Below, in pieces: positions 32,001 to 40,204 of a stretch of 64,000 nt of DNA (within the stretch, counting starts at the first letter, position 1; each line of letters begins with the position of its first letter). The DNA comes from Isosphaeraceae bacterium. GTDB taxonomy: Bacteria > Planctomycetota > Planctomycetia > Isosphaerales > Isosphaeraceae. The position numbers and the translations under genes were made by a program. Under the pieces are notes generated by a model. It saw nothing but the letters and a program-made list of their open reading frames with translations. It did no database searches and was not told where the DNA came from. The stretch spans positions 2,925,641 through 2,989,640 of the forward strand of contig BPJS01000001.1 of assembly GCA_026004735.1 (NCBI GenBank), written 5' to 3'.

Positions 32001-32438
32001 TCAGTCGGCAGCCGATCTGCCAACCCGATCCAGCGCCTGCTCGAGCTGGTTCAGAAACGTCGTCCCCACGATTTTCTTGACCTGATGCTGGGCTTTGCTC
32101 CACGCCGGAATCGCCCGCTCCAGAAGCCTGCTTCCCTCGGCGGTCAGACGAAACGGCTGCGAGCGGCCATCCTCGCCAGCCACGGTTTCCAACCAGCCCC
32201 GCGCTTTCATCCGATCGACATTGCGACTCAGTGTCGATGCGTCCAGGTGGAGCTGTTCGCAGACCTGAGCCGGTCGAGCCGTCCCCATCCGGGCGGCCGC
32301 CACCAGAATGTTCATCTGGCTCACCTTCAAGTCGAGCGGCCGCAGGGCCTCGTCGTAGATGTTCGTGATGCAGCGATTGAGCGCGCGAAGCCGAACGGCT
32401 ACGCACTCGCAGGCAACGCGATCCACCGTCACGCGCAC
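32001..32438 (-). CDS. MarR family transcriptional regulator
   Basis: A winged-helix repressor of 145 aa. The DNA-binding part reads LKVSQMNILVAAARMG, then ARPAQVCEQLHLDASTLSRNVDRM (recognition helix) and the wing with EDGRSQPFRLTAEG. It starts with GTG; the GTG at 32438 is spaced correctly from GGGAGGA, while the one at 32444 touches it. It probably represses itself and the downstream Fe-S/SCP2 gene through the two matching palindromes at 32477-32494 and 31968-31985. Confidence 0.87.
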   Translation of the reverse strand: MRVTVDRVACECVAVRLRALNRCITNIYDEALRPLDLKVSQMNILVAAARMGTARPAQVCEQLHLDASTLSRNVDRMKARGWLETVAGEDGRSQPFRLTAEGSRLLERAIPAWSKAQHQVKKIVGTTFLNQLEQALDRVGRSAAD

Positions 32439-32476
32439 CGCCACTCCTCCCGATCTTCCCCTGGCTCCACGCTCCT

Positions 32477-32494
32477 TAATTGTACATACAACAA
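32477..32494. promoter_or_regulatory. Second copy of the MarR operator (autoregulatory)
   Basis: TAATTGTACATACAACAA lies about 35 bases before the MarR start and matches 15 of 18 positions of the perfect palindrome upstream of the Fe-S gene. Confidence 0.7.
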
Positions 32495-33085
32495 TCGGCC
32501 TGTCAAGGAGCCGCTTGCCGCTTAATCCGAAGACAATCCGGATCAGGGGCCTGGAGGCTCCGGGAATCGGCCGAGCAGGATGGCTTGCATGCTCATGCGC
32601 GATGATTGCTGACGGACGCTCGGAACGGACTCTGAACCGACCCGCGTGCCCTTAGGGATGAGGCGGCCCGCTAGGTTCCGGTCGTGATGTCTCCAACGGT
32701 TATACCGACGCCGGCATGCGCCGAGCCGATCCCCGGTCGGTCCGGCGATGATGGCCGAGGCGCCGAAGCCCACTGCGCCCGTCCAGGCTCGCCCAGGGTA
32801 AGAGCGGTCGTCCCACTCTTCTCGGGCCGACGTCCCCTGAAGTCTCTCCCATCGCACGCGATCGCGCCTCGGGCTGCACCGATCGACCGCACAGTTCGTG
32901 ACTGCCGCTCCGGTGCATGGGTTCCGTTGCCGGACCCGGCCGACCCTTGAGAAGCGGTGGGGCCGATCCCGGCTCAAGCGCCGATCGCAATCCCGAGGAT
33001 TCCTCGACTGTATGTTAGACTAGAGAAACTGGGGTGGCGGCCACGGCGCCGGTCGGCCGCCCGCGCGCCTCGAAGGGAGTTGACC
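32495..33085. other. Intergenic region
   Basis: About 590 bases between the MarR gene and the HTH gene, with no supported gene or RNA. Open frames here look compositional. Confidence 0.45.
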
Positions 33086-33394
33086 ATGACCACCGCTGCG
33101 CCAGCGCCCGTTCAGGCCGACTGGCTCAAAGAACTGCTCTTCGACCGCGGCTACCTGGCCCGGATCAAGGGCGAGGCGATCAAGGTCTACCTGGTCATCG
33201 TCCAGGCCTGCGGCGGTCGGCCCGACCGCAGCGTCCGCCTTAGCCTCGCCCAGATTCAGCAGCGTACCCGGCTCTCCTGCCCGACCGTGATCGAGAGCCT
33301 CCAGCGGCTCGAGCGGCTTGGCCTGGTCGTCTCGACGACCCGCGAACCTGGCCGCGCCAAGACCTACTACGTCCCCAACCCGCCGGCTGCCTGA
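33086..33394 (+). CDS. Small helix-turn-helix protein
   Basis: A 102-residue winged-helix protein. After a flexible N-terminus it reads IKVYLVIVQACGGR, LSLAQIQQRTRLSCPTVIES and LQRLERLGLV, then a wing with a TYYVPNPP end, like the N-terminal domains of plasmid and phage replication initiators. A Shine-Dalgarno (GAAGGGAG) lies 7 bases before the ATG. It is 23 bases upstream of a longer protein with the same type of domain (EAIKVYLV here, SAIKVYLV there), so the two are probably paralogues from one duplication. Confidence 0.75.
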   Translation: MTTAAPAPVQADWLKELLFDRGYLARIKGEAIKVYLVIVQACGGRPDRSVRLSLAQIQQRTRLSCPTVIESLQRLERLGLVVSTTREPGRAKTYYVPNPPAA

Positions 33395-33417
33395 TCCGCA
33401 CCGCCCGCCACCCCGAC

Positions 33418-34446
33418 ATGGATCGCTACTTCTTCCGCGTCGAGCACGAGCTGCTGCGATCCGAGGCCTTCAAGACCCTCGGCGGGTCGGCGATCAAGGT
33501 CTACCTCGTCCTGGGGCTTCATTCCGACTTCGGGACCGGTTGGTCCTTCCCCAGCATCCGTACCATCGCCACCCGCGCAGGTCTCAGCCGGCAGACGGTT
33601 CTCAGCGCCCTCGACGAACTGGCAGCCGCTGGACTGGTCGCCATCCAGCGGGAACAAGGCAAACCCAACGCCTACCGCCTCCTCCAGCCCACACCACCCC
33701 GACCCACCCCCAGCCGCCGCAAACCCGACCGCCCCAGCGGTCCAATTTCCTTCGAGGAACCCCCAGCCACCGGTCCAGATTCTTTAGATCAAAACCGTTC
33801 ATCCGGTCAAAAATCTTTAGAGCTGCTGTCCCAGTTTTTCGACGCCTCCGGCCACGACCTTAGGCCTAAACAAGAGACACGAACGAAACCTAAACACAAC
33901 GCCCCCACGGCCAGCGTTCCGATCCCGGGCACCCCGTTTCAGTTGACCGCCGAGGGCCGGCTTCAGGTCACGGTCGATTTGAAGGAGCTGCTGACCGACC
34001 AGGGGCTGCCGCCGCGGATCGCCCAAAAGCTGCTCGCACAGAAGGACGCCGAGGCCGTCGCCAAGGTGTTGTTGAATGCGTTCTATCTGAAAAGTCAGGG
34101 AAAACTGCAAAACGGGCCGGGCTACATTCGGGTCGGCATTGAGCAGGGTTATGACCTGCTGCCTCAGGTTGCCGACCGTCTCGAGAGCCGCCGGCGCGAG
34201 CTTCAAGCCCAGATCCGCGCCCAGGCCCGGCGCGCCGAGCGCCGACAGGCCGAGTCGAAAGCCGACGAGGAAGCGGCCGCCATCGCGATGGTGCTCGAGC
34301 GGCTCGGCCCCGCTGAGCTGGAAAACCTCGTCAGCCAGGCCCTGGCATCCCTGCCAGCCCCGCTCGTTCGGCGCAACCCGACGCTATCGAATCCCTTTGT
34401 GCGGGCAAGGGTTTACGAACTGGCAGGGGGCGAGCCGCTGGAGTAA
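33418..34446 (+). CDS. Helix-turn-helix protein, replication-initiator-like
   Basis: A 342-residue protein. Residues about 1-85 form a winged helix (SAIKVYLVLGLHSDFG, PSIRTIATRAGLSRQTVLSA, LDELAAAGLVAI). A proline-rich, phage- or plasmid-like linker follows, then a C-terminal helical region from about residue 190 (LTDQGLPPRIAQKLLAQKD, GPGYIRVGIEQGYDL) and a coiled-coil stretch rich in Arg/Ala/Gln. This layout resembles replication or partition proteins of mobile elements. An AT-rich patch (33800-33850) within the linker stands out from the local base composition. Function is inferred only from domain style and the neighbouring ParB-methylase. Confidence 0.7.
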   Translation: MDRYFFRVEHELLRSEAFKTLGGSAIKVYLVLGLHSDFGTGWSFPSIRTIATRAGLSRQTVLSALDELAAAGLVAIQREQGKPNAYRLLQPTPPRPTPSRRKPDRPSGPISFEEPPATGPDSLDQNRSSGQKSLELLSQFFDASGHDLRPKQETRTKPKHNAPTASVPIPGTPFQLTAEGRLQVTVDLKELLTDQGLPPRIAQKLLAQKDAEAVAKVLLNAFYLKSQGKLQNGPGYIRVGIEQGYDLLPQVADRLESRRRELQAQIRAQARRAERRQAESKADEEAAAIAMVLERLGPAELENLVSQALASLPAPLVRRNPTLSNPFVRARVYELAGGEPLE

Positions 34447-34465
34447 TTGCAAATAAGCAAGAGGA

Positions 34466-35839
34466 TTATCCCAAAAACGCATCCCGTATTGGCAATTCTC
34501 CCGGCCACGGCTTCCGACCAACCACCAGATCCCGCACCTGCCCCAGCATCCGCCCCTCGCGCCGCGCCCGCACCACCTGCTGCGGCAACGCCGCGCCCGA
34601 CATTGGACACGAAATCCGCCGCTCCGGCTTAAATCCCGCTTCCAGCATCGCTCGAAAGCCATAAAAAGCGTGATCCAAATACCCATAGCCAGCCGGCAGA
34701 TCCTTCTCGGTCTGGTTGGCCAGCAGGAGCGCCAAATAGCCCCCGGGCCGCAGCCGCTCGTACGCCTGCCCGGCCAGCGTCTCCAAAAACCGCCACCACT
34801 CGGACAGCGATCGTTCGCCCACCCCCGCCTGCGGATACCGACCTGCGCGCAACGTGTGATACGGCGGATCGACAAAGATCAGGTCGCAGCCCATACACTC
34901 ATCGGGCAAGCCGGCCGTCACGTCGTGCCGCACAATCTCAGCCCGCACCGGGGCCAGGTCGTACGCCAGACATCGCCGACCCATCGCCTGGCACACATCC
35001 AGCGTCGTCCCACCACCGGCCATCGGATCAACCACCAAATCCCCCGGACGCGTGTAGTAATGCAGCAAGTGGGCCACAATCGCCGCTGGAATCGACCCTG
35101 GATGAGGAACCCCAAACGCCCCATCACGGCGAAACGCCCAGACGTCGTACGGCGTCGGCCGAAACCCCGCCGTGTACCGGTCCCGGCGTCGTAAGTCTTT
35201 GTAAGCACTATAGATCGACTTGGTTCCGGCATCGATCCCCGCAACCGCCGCCGTCGCTCGCTCATCGCCGGCTTGTGCCAGCCGCCAGACCGCCCGCGCC
35301 TGCCGGTACGTGTCCTTGCCGCCCAGCCCAATTGCCGTAGCCACTGCCGCATCGGTCCGCCCACCCCGATCGTCGTAATTCCGACACTCGGCCCCACCGA
35401 CCAACCCCCGACCCCGGACGAGGTTGGCCTGCCGCCGCCGCGCGGCACGGGCGGCCCACCGCCGCTCAAGCACGTCAGCCTCCCGCATCATTTGGCTGAA
35501 CGTCTTACGCCGCTGTCGGTTATATGCCAGAACCGCCGCCTCCCGCGGCGCCCCGCGCGCCACCTTGCGCACCAGACAAGGAACTACGCCCAGCCCCAAT
35601 CGCCGCGCACAGGCCAGCCGCCGATGACCCGAAAGCAGCTCAAAACCATCGCCCTCCGGCGTGACCACCAGCGGCACCAGAATCCCCCGCTCGGCCACAC
35701 TGTCCAGAAGATCCTCGCATTCCGTCTCAGGATCGCCATAAAGCTCGATGCTTAAGGGATTTGAACGAATCCGATTAAGCTCGATCAGGGTGACTTGGTC
35801 CTGATCCGTTCGTTCGGTCGCTGGGGCGATGCCGGTCAT
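34466..35839 (-). CDS. ParB-like nuclease domain fused to a DNA methyltransferase
   Basis: A 457-residue protein. The N-terminal ParB/sulfiredoxin-fold domain (LIELNRIRSNP, ERGILVPLVV, LLSGHRRLACARRLG) occupies about residues 15-110. A middle region carries basic helices. The C-terminal SAM-dependent DNA methyltransferase domain has the motif VVDPMAGGGTTLDVC at about residue 290 and the catalytic DPPYHTL at about residue 350. The DPPY motif indicates amino-methylation of adenine or cytosine. ParB-methylase fusions are frequent on phages and integrative elements. It is convergent with the replication-like HTH gene. The chosen ATG gives the ParB start; no strong Shine-Dalgarno was seen. Confidence 0.85.
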   Translation of the reverse strand: MTGIAPATERTDQDQVTLIELNRIRSNPLSIELYGDPETECEDLLDSVAERGILVPLVVTPEGDGFELLSGHRRLACARRLGLGVVPCLVRKVARGAPREAAVLAYNRQRRKTFSQMMREADVLERRWAARAARRRQANLVRGRGLVGGAECRNYDDRGGRTDAAVATAIGLGGKDTYRQARAVWRLAQAGDERATAAVAGIDAGTKSIYSAYKDLRRRDRYTAGFRPTPYDVWAFRRDGAFGVPHPGSIPAAIVAHLLHYYTRPGDLVVDPMAGGGTTLDVCQAMGRRCLAYDLAPVRAEIVRHDVTAGLPDECMGCDLIFVDPPYHTLRAGRYPQAGVGERSLSEWWRFLETLAGQAYERLRPGGYLALLLANQTEKDLPAGYGYLDHAFYGFRAMLEAGFKPERRISCPMSGAALPQQVVRARREGRMLGQVRDLVVGRKPWPGELPIRDAFLG

Positions 35840-36294
35840 GGTCAGTTCGATCCCGGGCGGGTCGGGTGCGCCGGCTCGGAACCTTACTGTTCGTGGTCGG
35901 ATCGGTCCAGGCCGACTGCGGAGCGTATCCCTGGTCACGCGTTGAACTGCGGCGCTGGCGGCTCAAGTGCCGCCTGCCACCCAGCACGGCGACGGCTCCC
36001 CCGGCACCCAACGAGATGAACCGCGACGCTCGGCTTGAGCCGCTTCAGGTGCGGCCAAAGCGCGTGTTTCCAAAAGGGGCGCGTTCTGGGTCACCTAGTG
36101 GACGGCGGCGGACCCAATCCAGGACCGCGGCACGCCCGATCCAATTTGCAACTCATGCGTGCGGCTCGTTCCGGCCGATGGGAAATTGGTCTAGCCGTTT
36201 TGGGCCGCTCCGGGCATGATCCCGGTCGCTTGGAACGGGGGCAGGACGGCCCAAGGATGGGCCCGGAGAACGGTGGCACGGAGGCCCGGCGCAC
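35840..36294. other. Intergenic region
   Basis: About 455 bases between divergent units. It must contain the promoters of the ParB-methylase and glycosyltransferase genes, but no clear boxes, gene or RNA were recognised. Confidence 0.45.
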
Positions 36295-37218
36295 ATGCCC
36301 ATCGTCAGGCAGGATGGTTCACACGGCTTGCCGGCGGCCGCTCCGTCGGAACCGGGAGCGGCGCTGCGGCCGGCTCTGGGGCCTGGCGAGCTGCCACGGT
36401 TTCTCTCGATCATCGTCCCGGCCAAGAATGAGGCGTCGGGGTTGCCCCGGCTGGTGGCCGAGATCGCCGCGGCGTTCCGGCCTCTGCTGGCTCGAGACCG
36501 GGCGAGCGGGCATCGGCTCGACGGCTTCGAGACGATCATCGTCGACGATGGTTCGACCGACCAGACCCCCCAGATCCTGGCCCACCTGATGGCCGACCAC
36601 CCCGAGCTACGGCCCCTGCGGCTGGCGCGCAACGCCGGTCAATCGGCGGCGACCCGTGCTGGGTTCCACGCGGCCCGGGGCCAGTGGGTCGCCATCCTCG
36701 ACGCCGACCTCCAGAACGACCCGGCCGACCTGGCGCGGCTCTGGGATCTTCTGCCCGGCTACGATGCCGGACTCGGCTGGCGCGTCAAACGCCGCGACAC
36801 CTGGTCCAAGCGGGTCATCAGCAAGATCGCCAACCGCGTCCGCGACTGGGTCCTGGGCGACTCGGTCAAGGACACCGGCTGTGCCGTTCGGATCTTCCCG
36901 CGACAGGTCGCGCTCCGCCTGCCGATGTTCCACGGCGCTCACCGGTTCTATGGGCCGCTGCTCCTCCGCGAGGGCTGCCGGATCGTCCAGATGCCTTGCA
37001 ACCACCGGCCTCGGCCCCACGGGCGCTCCCACTACAACCTCTGGAACCGGTCGTTCAACGTCGTCGTCGACCTGCTGGGCGTCGCTTGGTTGATGCGCCG
37101 CCGCGTGGTCTACGAGCTGCGCCCCTTGCTCGACGAGCCGGCCAGCCCCACACCGACCATGCCGCCCGTCGGCGCCGCCCTCGCCACGCGCTCGACCCTC
37201 TCCCGCACCCCCTCCTAA
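36295..37218 (+). CDS. Glycosyltransferase family 2 (DPM1/ArnC-like)
   Basis: A 307-residue inverting glycosyltransferase. GT-A fold motifs: LSIIVPAKNEASGLP at about residue 37, FETIIVDDGSTDQTP, LARNAGQSAATRAGF, and the metal-binding WVAILDADLQNDP. The DADLQ form and the downstream VKDTGCAVRIF and HNRPRPHGRSHYN-like region are characteristic of dolichyl/undecaprenyl-phosphate sugar transferases. There is no C-terminal membrane pair; the adjacent LAB_N membrane protein may supply membrane association. A gap of 24 bases to that gene implies an operon. Confidence 0.88.
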   Translation: MPIVRQDGSHGLPAAAPSEPGAALRPALGPGELPRFLSIIVPAKNEASGLPRLVAEIAAAFRPLLARDRASGHRLDGFETIIVDDGSTDQTPQILAHLMADHPELRPLRLARNAGQSAATRAGFHAARGQWVAILDADLQNDPADLARLWDLLPGYDAGLGWRVKRRDTWSKRVISKIANRVRDWVLGDSVKDTGCAVRIFPRQVALRLPMFHGAHRFYGPLLLREGCRIVQMPCNHRPRPHGRSHYNLWNRSFNVVVDLLGVAWLMRRRVVYELRPLLDEPASPTPTMPPVGAALATRSTLSRTPS

Positions 37219-37242
37219 GCCGCCCAGAAAGAGAACCTTCCC

Positions 37243-37695
37243 ATGCCCCTCGGCCCCTGGCTCCAGACCGCGGCGCTGGCCGTGGCCCACACCGCCCAGG
37301 CCGGCACCTGCCCCACCTGCGGCCACCAGACCCGAACCGTACTCTGGCTGACGATCGGCTTCGTCGGCCAGGCCGTCTTCACGGCCCGGTTCCTGGCCCA
37401 GTGGATCGCCTCCGAGCGGAGCAAAAACTCGGTTGTTCCCGTCGTCTTCTGGTGGCTCAGCCTAATCGGCGGCCTGCTGCTGCTCAGCTACGCCATCGCT
37501 GGACGCGACCCGGTGATCACCGTCGGCCAGAGCATGGGCGTCTTCATCTACGTCCGCAACCTGATGCTCGTCGCCAAAGGCCGCCGCTGCGCCACCCCGG
37601 CCCCTGGGCAGCCGGCCACCTCGTCTCCCCCCCCCTCCACTCCCCACCGCCGCCCCGTCCGCATCGCCGCCCAAGAACCAACCGCCGGACGCTAA
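37243..37695 (+). CDS. LAB_N (lipid-A-disaccharide synthase N-terminal) domain membrane protein
   Basis: A 150-residue membrane protein. About residues 30-115 match the LAB_N domain: LTIGFVGQAVFTARFLAQWI, SERSKNSVVPVVFWWLSLIG and FIYVRNLMLV, with three hydrophobic helices. LAB_N proteins are often found beside GT2 enzymes, as here, in envelope lipid or glycan modification. The C-terminus is a proline-rich tail. It is probably cotranscribed with the glycosyltransferase. Confidence 0.87.
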   Translation: MPLGPWLQTAALAVAHTAQAGTCPTCGHQTRTVLWLTIGFVGQAVFTARFLAQWIASERSKNSVVPVVFWWLSLIGGLLLLSYAIAGRDPVITVGQSMGVFIYVRNLMLVAKGRRCATPAPGQPATSSPPPSTPHRRPVRIAAQEPTAGR

Positions 37696-38461
37696 CAAAG
37701 AGCGTCGAGCATTCACCCAATCGGCCAGACCTTCCTAAGCCAACGCGACAACCACCCCGGTCAACCCATCCACCACTCGCTTCACGCAGCACAACCACCC
37801 GGCTTGCCGGCCGCCACCCCCCCGCCACGATCGCCCAACGCAAAACCCAACTAGCCGCATCCCAGGACCCTACGACGCCAACGTGGGACCGATCCATGGG
37901 GGAGCTAGCCTCGAATCCGTTATCCCCGGCTCCATCCTTCCCCGTCATCGAGTCGGATAAACGGACTCTGGAATCTCTTGTTCACAACCGATCCACCGCG
38001 CGGTCTCAACCCGGCGGATCGCCCCGCCTCATCACATGCGGGACAGAAGGCACACCTGCCATCAGCCCACAAGGATCGCACTCAGACAGGTTCGGATCGT
38101 TACGTGTGCCAGCTCCAATTGGCCCGAGGTCGCCTTTGTTGTAGCGCGCACAGGCTGAAATCGCTTGCCCTCGATCCCCTCTTCTCCGATTCCAGGTCAT
38201 TGCCAACCCGGCTGGCGGCGGACGGCTGGCGATCGACCCGGCTGAGTTCATCACGCGCATTCCACCCCGTCGGCGAGACATGAGTCGAGCCTCGTCGTAA
38301 AAAGCCAGCCGAAAACAACGGACACCGTGTCAGGCAACCAATCACTCGCTTCGCGCCTAGACCAGAATGGTTTGGTCTGGCGACTCAGATTGCGCACTCG
38401 GTCCACAGACCGCGCGAGCGTCCCCCTCGCGACACCGACACCTCGAAACCACGACACCGCT
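37696..38461. other. Gene-poor region
   Basis: About 770 bases with only short, overlapping open frames that resemble no family. No RNA gene or repeat was recognised. Confidence 0.45.
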
Positions 38462-38779
38462 TCAATGCCCGACTCCTGAGAGCCGGTCGCTCCACTCAGC
38501 CAAATCTTCACTCCCGCCTTTAGGACAGGCCTCCGTGTTCAACAAGGACAGGATCCACCCGAACTCACGGTTTTTGGCCAATGCCCACGCATCAAAGTAC
38601 CGGTAAGGGTTGCCCCCGTGTTGGTCCACGATCTCCGTGACAGCCACAACCATGATCGAAAGGTACCTCAAGAGCGACCCACGCGACTCCCGCACCGCAT
38701 ACTGGTGCGCCGACTCAAGCTCGACGAAACATGCATGCGAAAGAACCATATCAAGGCCGGCATTCGACGTGTCGACCAT
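38462..38779 (-). CDS. Small hypothetical protein with a strong ribosome-binding site
   Basis: A 105-residue protein of unrecognised family. It is supported by a near-perfect Shine-Dalgarno (AGGAGGTGA) five bases before the ATG and by a balanced, globular composition (Tyr, Trp, Phe and Cys present; few Pro/Arg runs), unlike the compositional shadow frames. It reads LESAHQYAVRESRG, LRYLSIMVVAVTEIVD and YFDAWALAKNREFGWI. Base composition is lower in GC than neighbouring genes, which may point to transfer. Confidence 0.6.
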   Translation of the reverse strand: MVDTSNAGLDMVLSHACFVELESAHQYAVRESRGSLLRYLSIMVVAVTEIVDQHGGNPYRYFDAWALAKNREFGWILSLLNTEACPKGGSEDLAEWSDRLSGVGH

Positions 38780-39229
38780 ACCAATCACCTCCTCAGATTA
38801 CGTGTGTGCCGCATCCCCAAAGACGCGGCATCTCGCTTTCATCCACTTCCGCTACATTGCTCTGTGATCGTTCTTCTACGGACCGATCTGACGAGGTCGC
38901 TCTCTTCGAGGATGGCCCGTCCTGTCCAGGTCGGTCACGCCATCCTCGACCACCCGACCCGCCCAGTCTTGCTCTCGAGTGTTGAGGAATTTGGCATGGG
39001 GCTTGCTCGCAGGCTCGGATCGGTTGTATAATGCGAAGGGTTTCGACGAGGTCAAACGGCGGATCGCGATGTCCGATCGTCAGTTGCCCGCTGCCGCGCG
39101 CGGATCCCTCTTGAGCGGCCCGGCCCGCCAACGAACATAGGGTCGTGGCCGCCGCTGCGCGTCTGTCCCAAACGGCGAGGGACGGTCGGTGAAAGGCGAT
39201 CATCCGCGAACAACGAAAGGCAGCCGCTC
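38780..39229. other. Intergenic region with promoter-like element
   Basis: About 450 bases without a supported gene. A perfect TATAAT at 39026-39031 follows a 22-base sequence (39003-39024) that recurs inside the 66-bp tandem repeats near 40 kb. Confidence 0.45.
39003..39031 (+). promoter_or_regulatory. Promoter-like sequence sharing the 66-bp repeat motif
   Basis: TTGCTC and TATAAT separated by 17-18 bases, located about 200 bases before the hypothetical gene at 39230. The spacer GCAGGCTCGGATCGGTT is the same as in the tandem repeats. A -10 match this good is rare in this GC-rich DNA. Confidence 0.4.
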
Positions 39230-39553
39230 ATGGGTCTTGAACTCGTCATCGCGCCCGACTCGCCCGATCAAGACGTCGTCTCGCTGGCCACCACCAAAGG
39301 CTGGTACGACGTGTCGCGCTACGTGTTGACGCTTAACCGGAAAACGTATCCGCGGTTACATGTCCTTGCACGCCAAGGCTATTCAGACGATTGCGAAGCC
39401 CTGCAAGAGGAGATCGCCAACGCCCTGGTCGACCATCCGCCCAAGAACCCAGAAGTGACCATAACGCTCGAGGATCTGCTGGATAACCTCGAAGGCCGCG
39501 GTCCCGTGTCCTGTTACATCGGCGACCCTCCGGACGACGACGAAGACGACTGA
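39230..39553 (+). CDS. Hypothetical protein, acidic C-terminus
   Basis: A 107-residue protein of unrecognised family. It reads DQDVVSLATTKGWYDVSRYV at the N-terminus, then LALEEEIANAL-like helices (EALQEEIANALVDHPP), and ends in an acidic run (DDDEDD). It looks globular and probably cytoplasmic. Start by the ATG at 39230; a GGCAGCC leader gives only weak ribosome-binding support. Not part of any visible operon. Confidence 0.6.
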   Translation: MGLELVIAPDSPDQDVVSLATTKGWYDVSRYVLTLNRKTYPRLHVLARQGYSDDCEALQEEIANALVDHPPKNPEVTITLEDLLDNLEGRGPVSCYIGDPPDDDEDD

Positions 39554-39825
39554 ACACCCAGCTCCCACCCCCTCGACCGAGGACGACCCCTCATCCGAGA
39601 TCGAGCACGCAAGCAACGCGAAGTTAGGGAACCAATAATCTAGGAGACTCAGACATCGCATCCAGCCATTCCGCACCCGTGCCGAGATTACCGATACGTT
39701 GGTTGCTGACCGCACAATCATGCCCGATCCACACCGGGTGCGAACCCCGAATGGGTACGGGGAGTGAGCGGTTGCCCGACCGCGATCGAACCCTGAGCGC
39801 GTTGAAAGAAGAGAGCGCAAGCGAC

Positions 39826-40045
39826 GTTGCGGCGTGTATGCAGGCTCGGATCGGTTGCACTCTCTACCCTTATATTGAGCACGCGACTTTGGTTGCGGCG
39901 TGCTCGCAGGCTCGGATCGGTTACACTCTCTACCCTTATATTGAGCACGCGACTTTGGTTGCGGCGTGCTCGCAGGCTCGGATCGGTTACACTCTCTACC
40001 CTTATATTGAGCACGCGACTTTGGTTGCGGCGTGCTCGCAGGCTC
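39826..40045 (+). repeat. 66-bp tandem repeat, 3.3 copies
   Basis: Unit starts at 39826, 39892 and 39958, with a 22-base partial unit at 40024. The second and third units are identical; the first differs at four positions. Each unit includes GCAGGCTCGGATCGGTT and CTCTACCCTTATATTGAGC. The period is a multiple of three, so several frames remain open through it, but no protein is implied. Confidence 0.9.
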
Positions 40046-40204
40046 TGCCCCGCCTGGGGCACCCTTGGCCGTCTCCCTCCGGGGGCAGCCTTTCTTTTTG
40101 CGTCTTGCGCGGCCCCGCGGGGAGCAAAGAGCCATCCACATCGGTTCGCTCGCTCCGCCGCACGCTCCTCTTCCTCTTCCACACCGGCGCGACGCGACCC
40201 CTCT

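Noticed and set aside
38793..39203. 136-codon minus-strand open frame
   Set aside because: Biased Arg/Ser/Gly composition, no ribosome-binding site and it covers the promoter-like element; no family likeness.
39826..40045. CRISPR array or repeat-protein gene
   Set aside because: Units are contiguous 66-bp tandem copies with no unique spacers, and several frames are open only because the period is a multiple of three.
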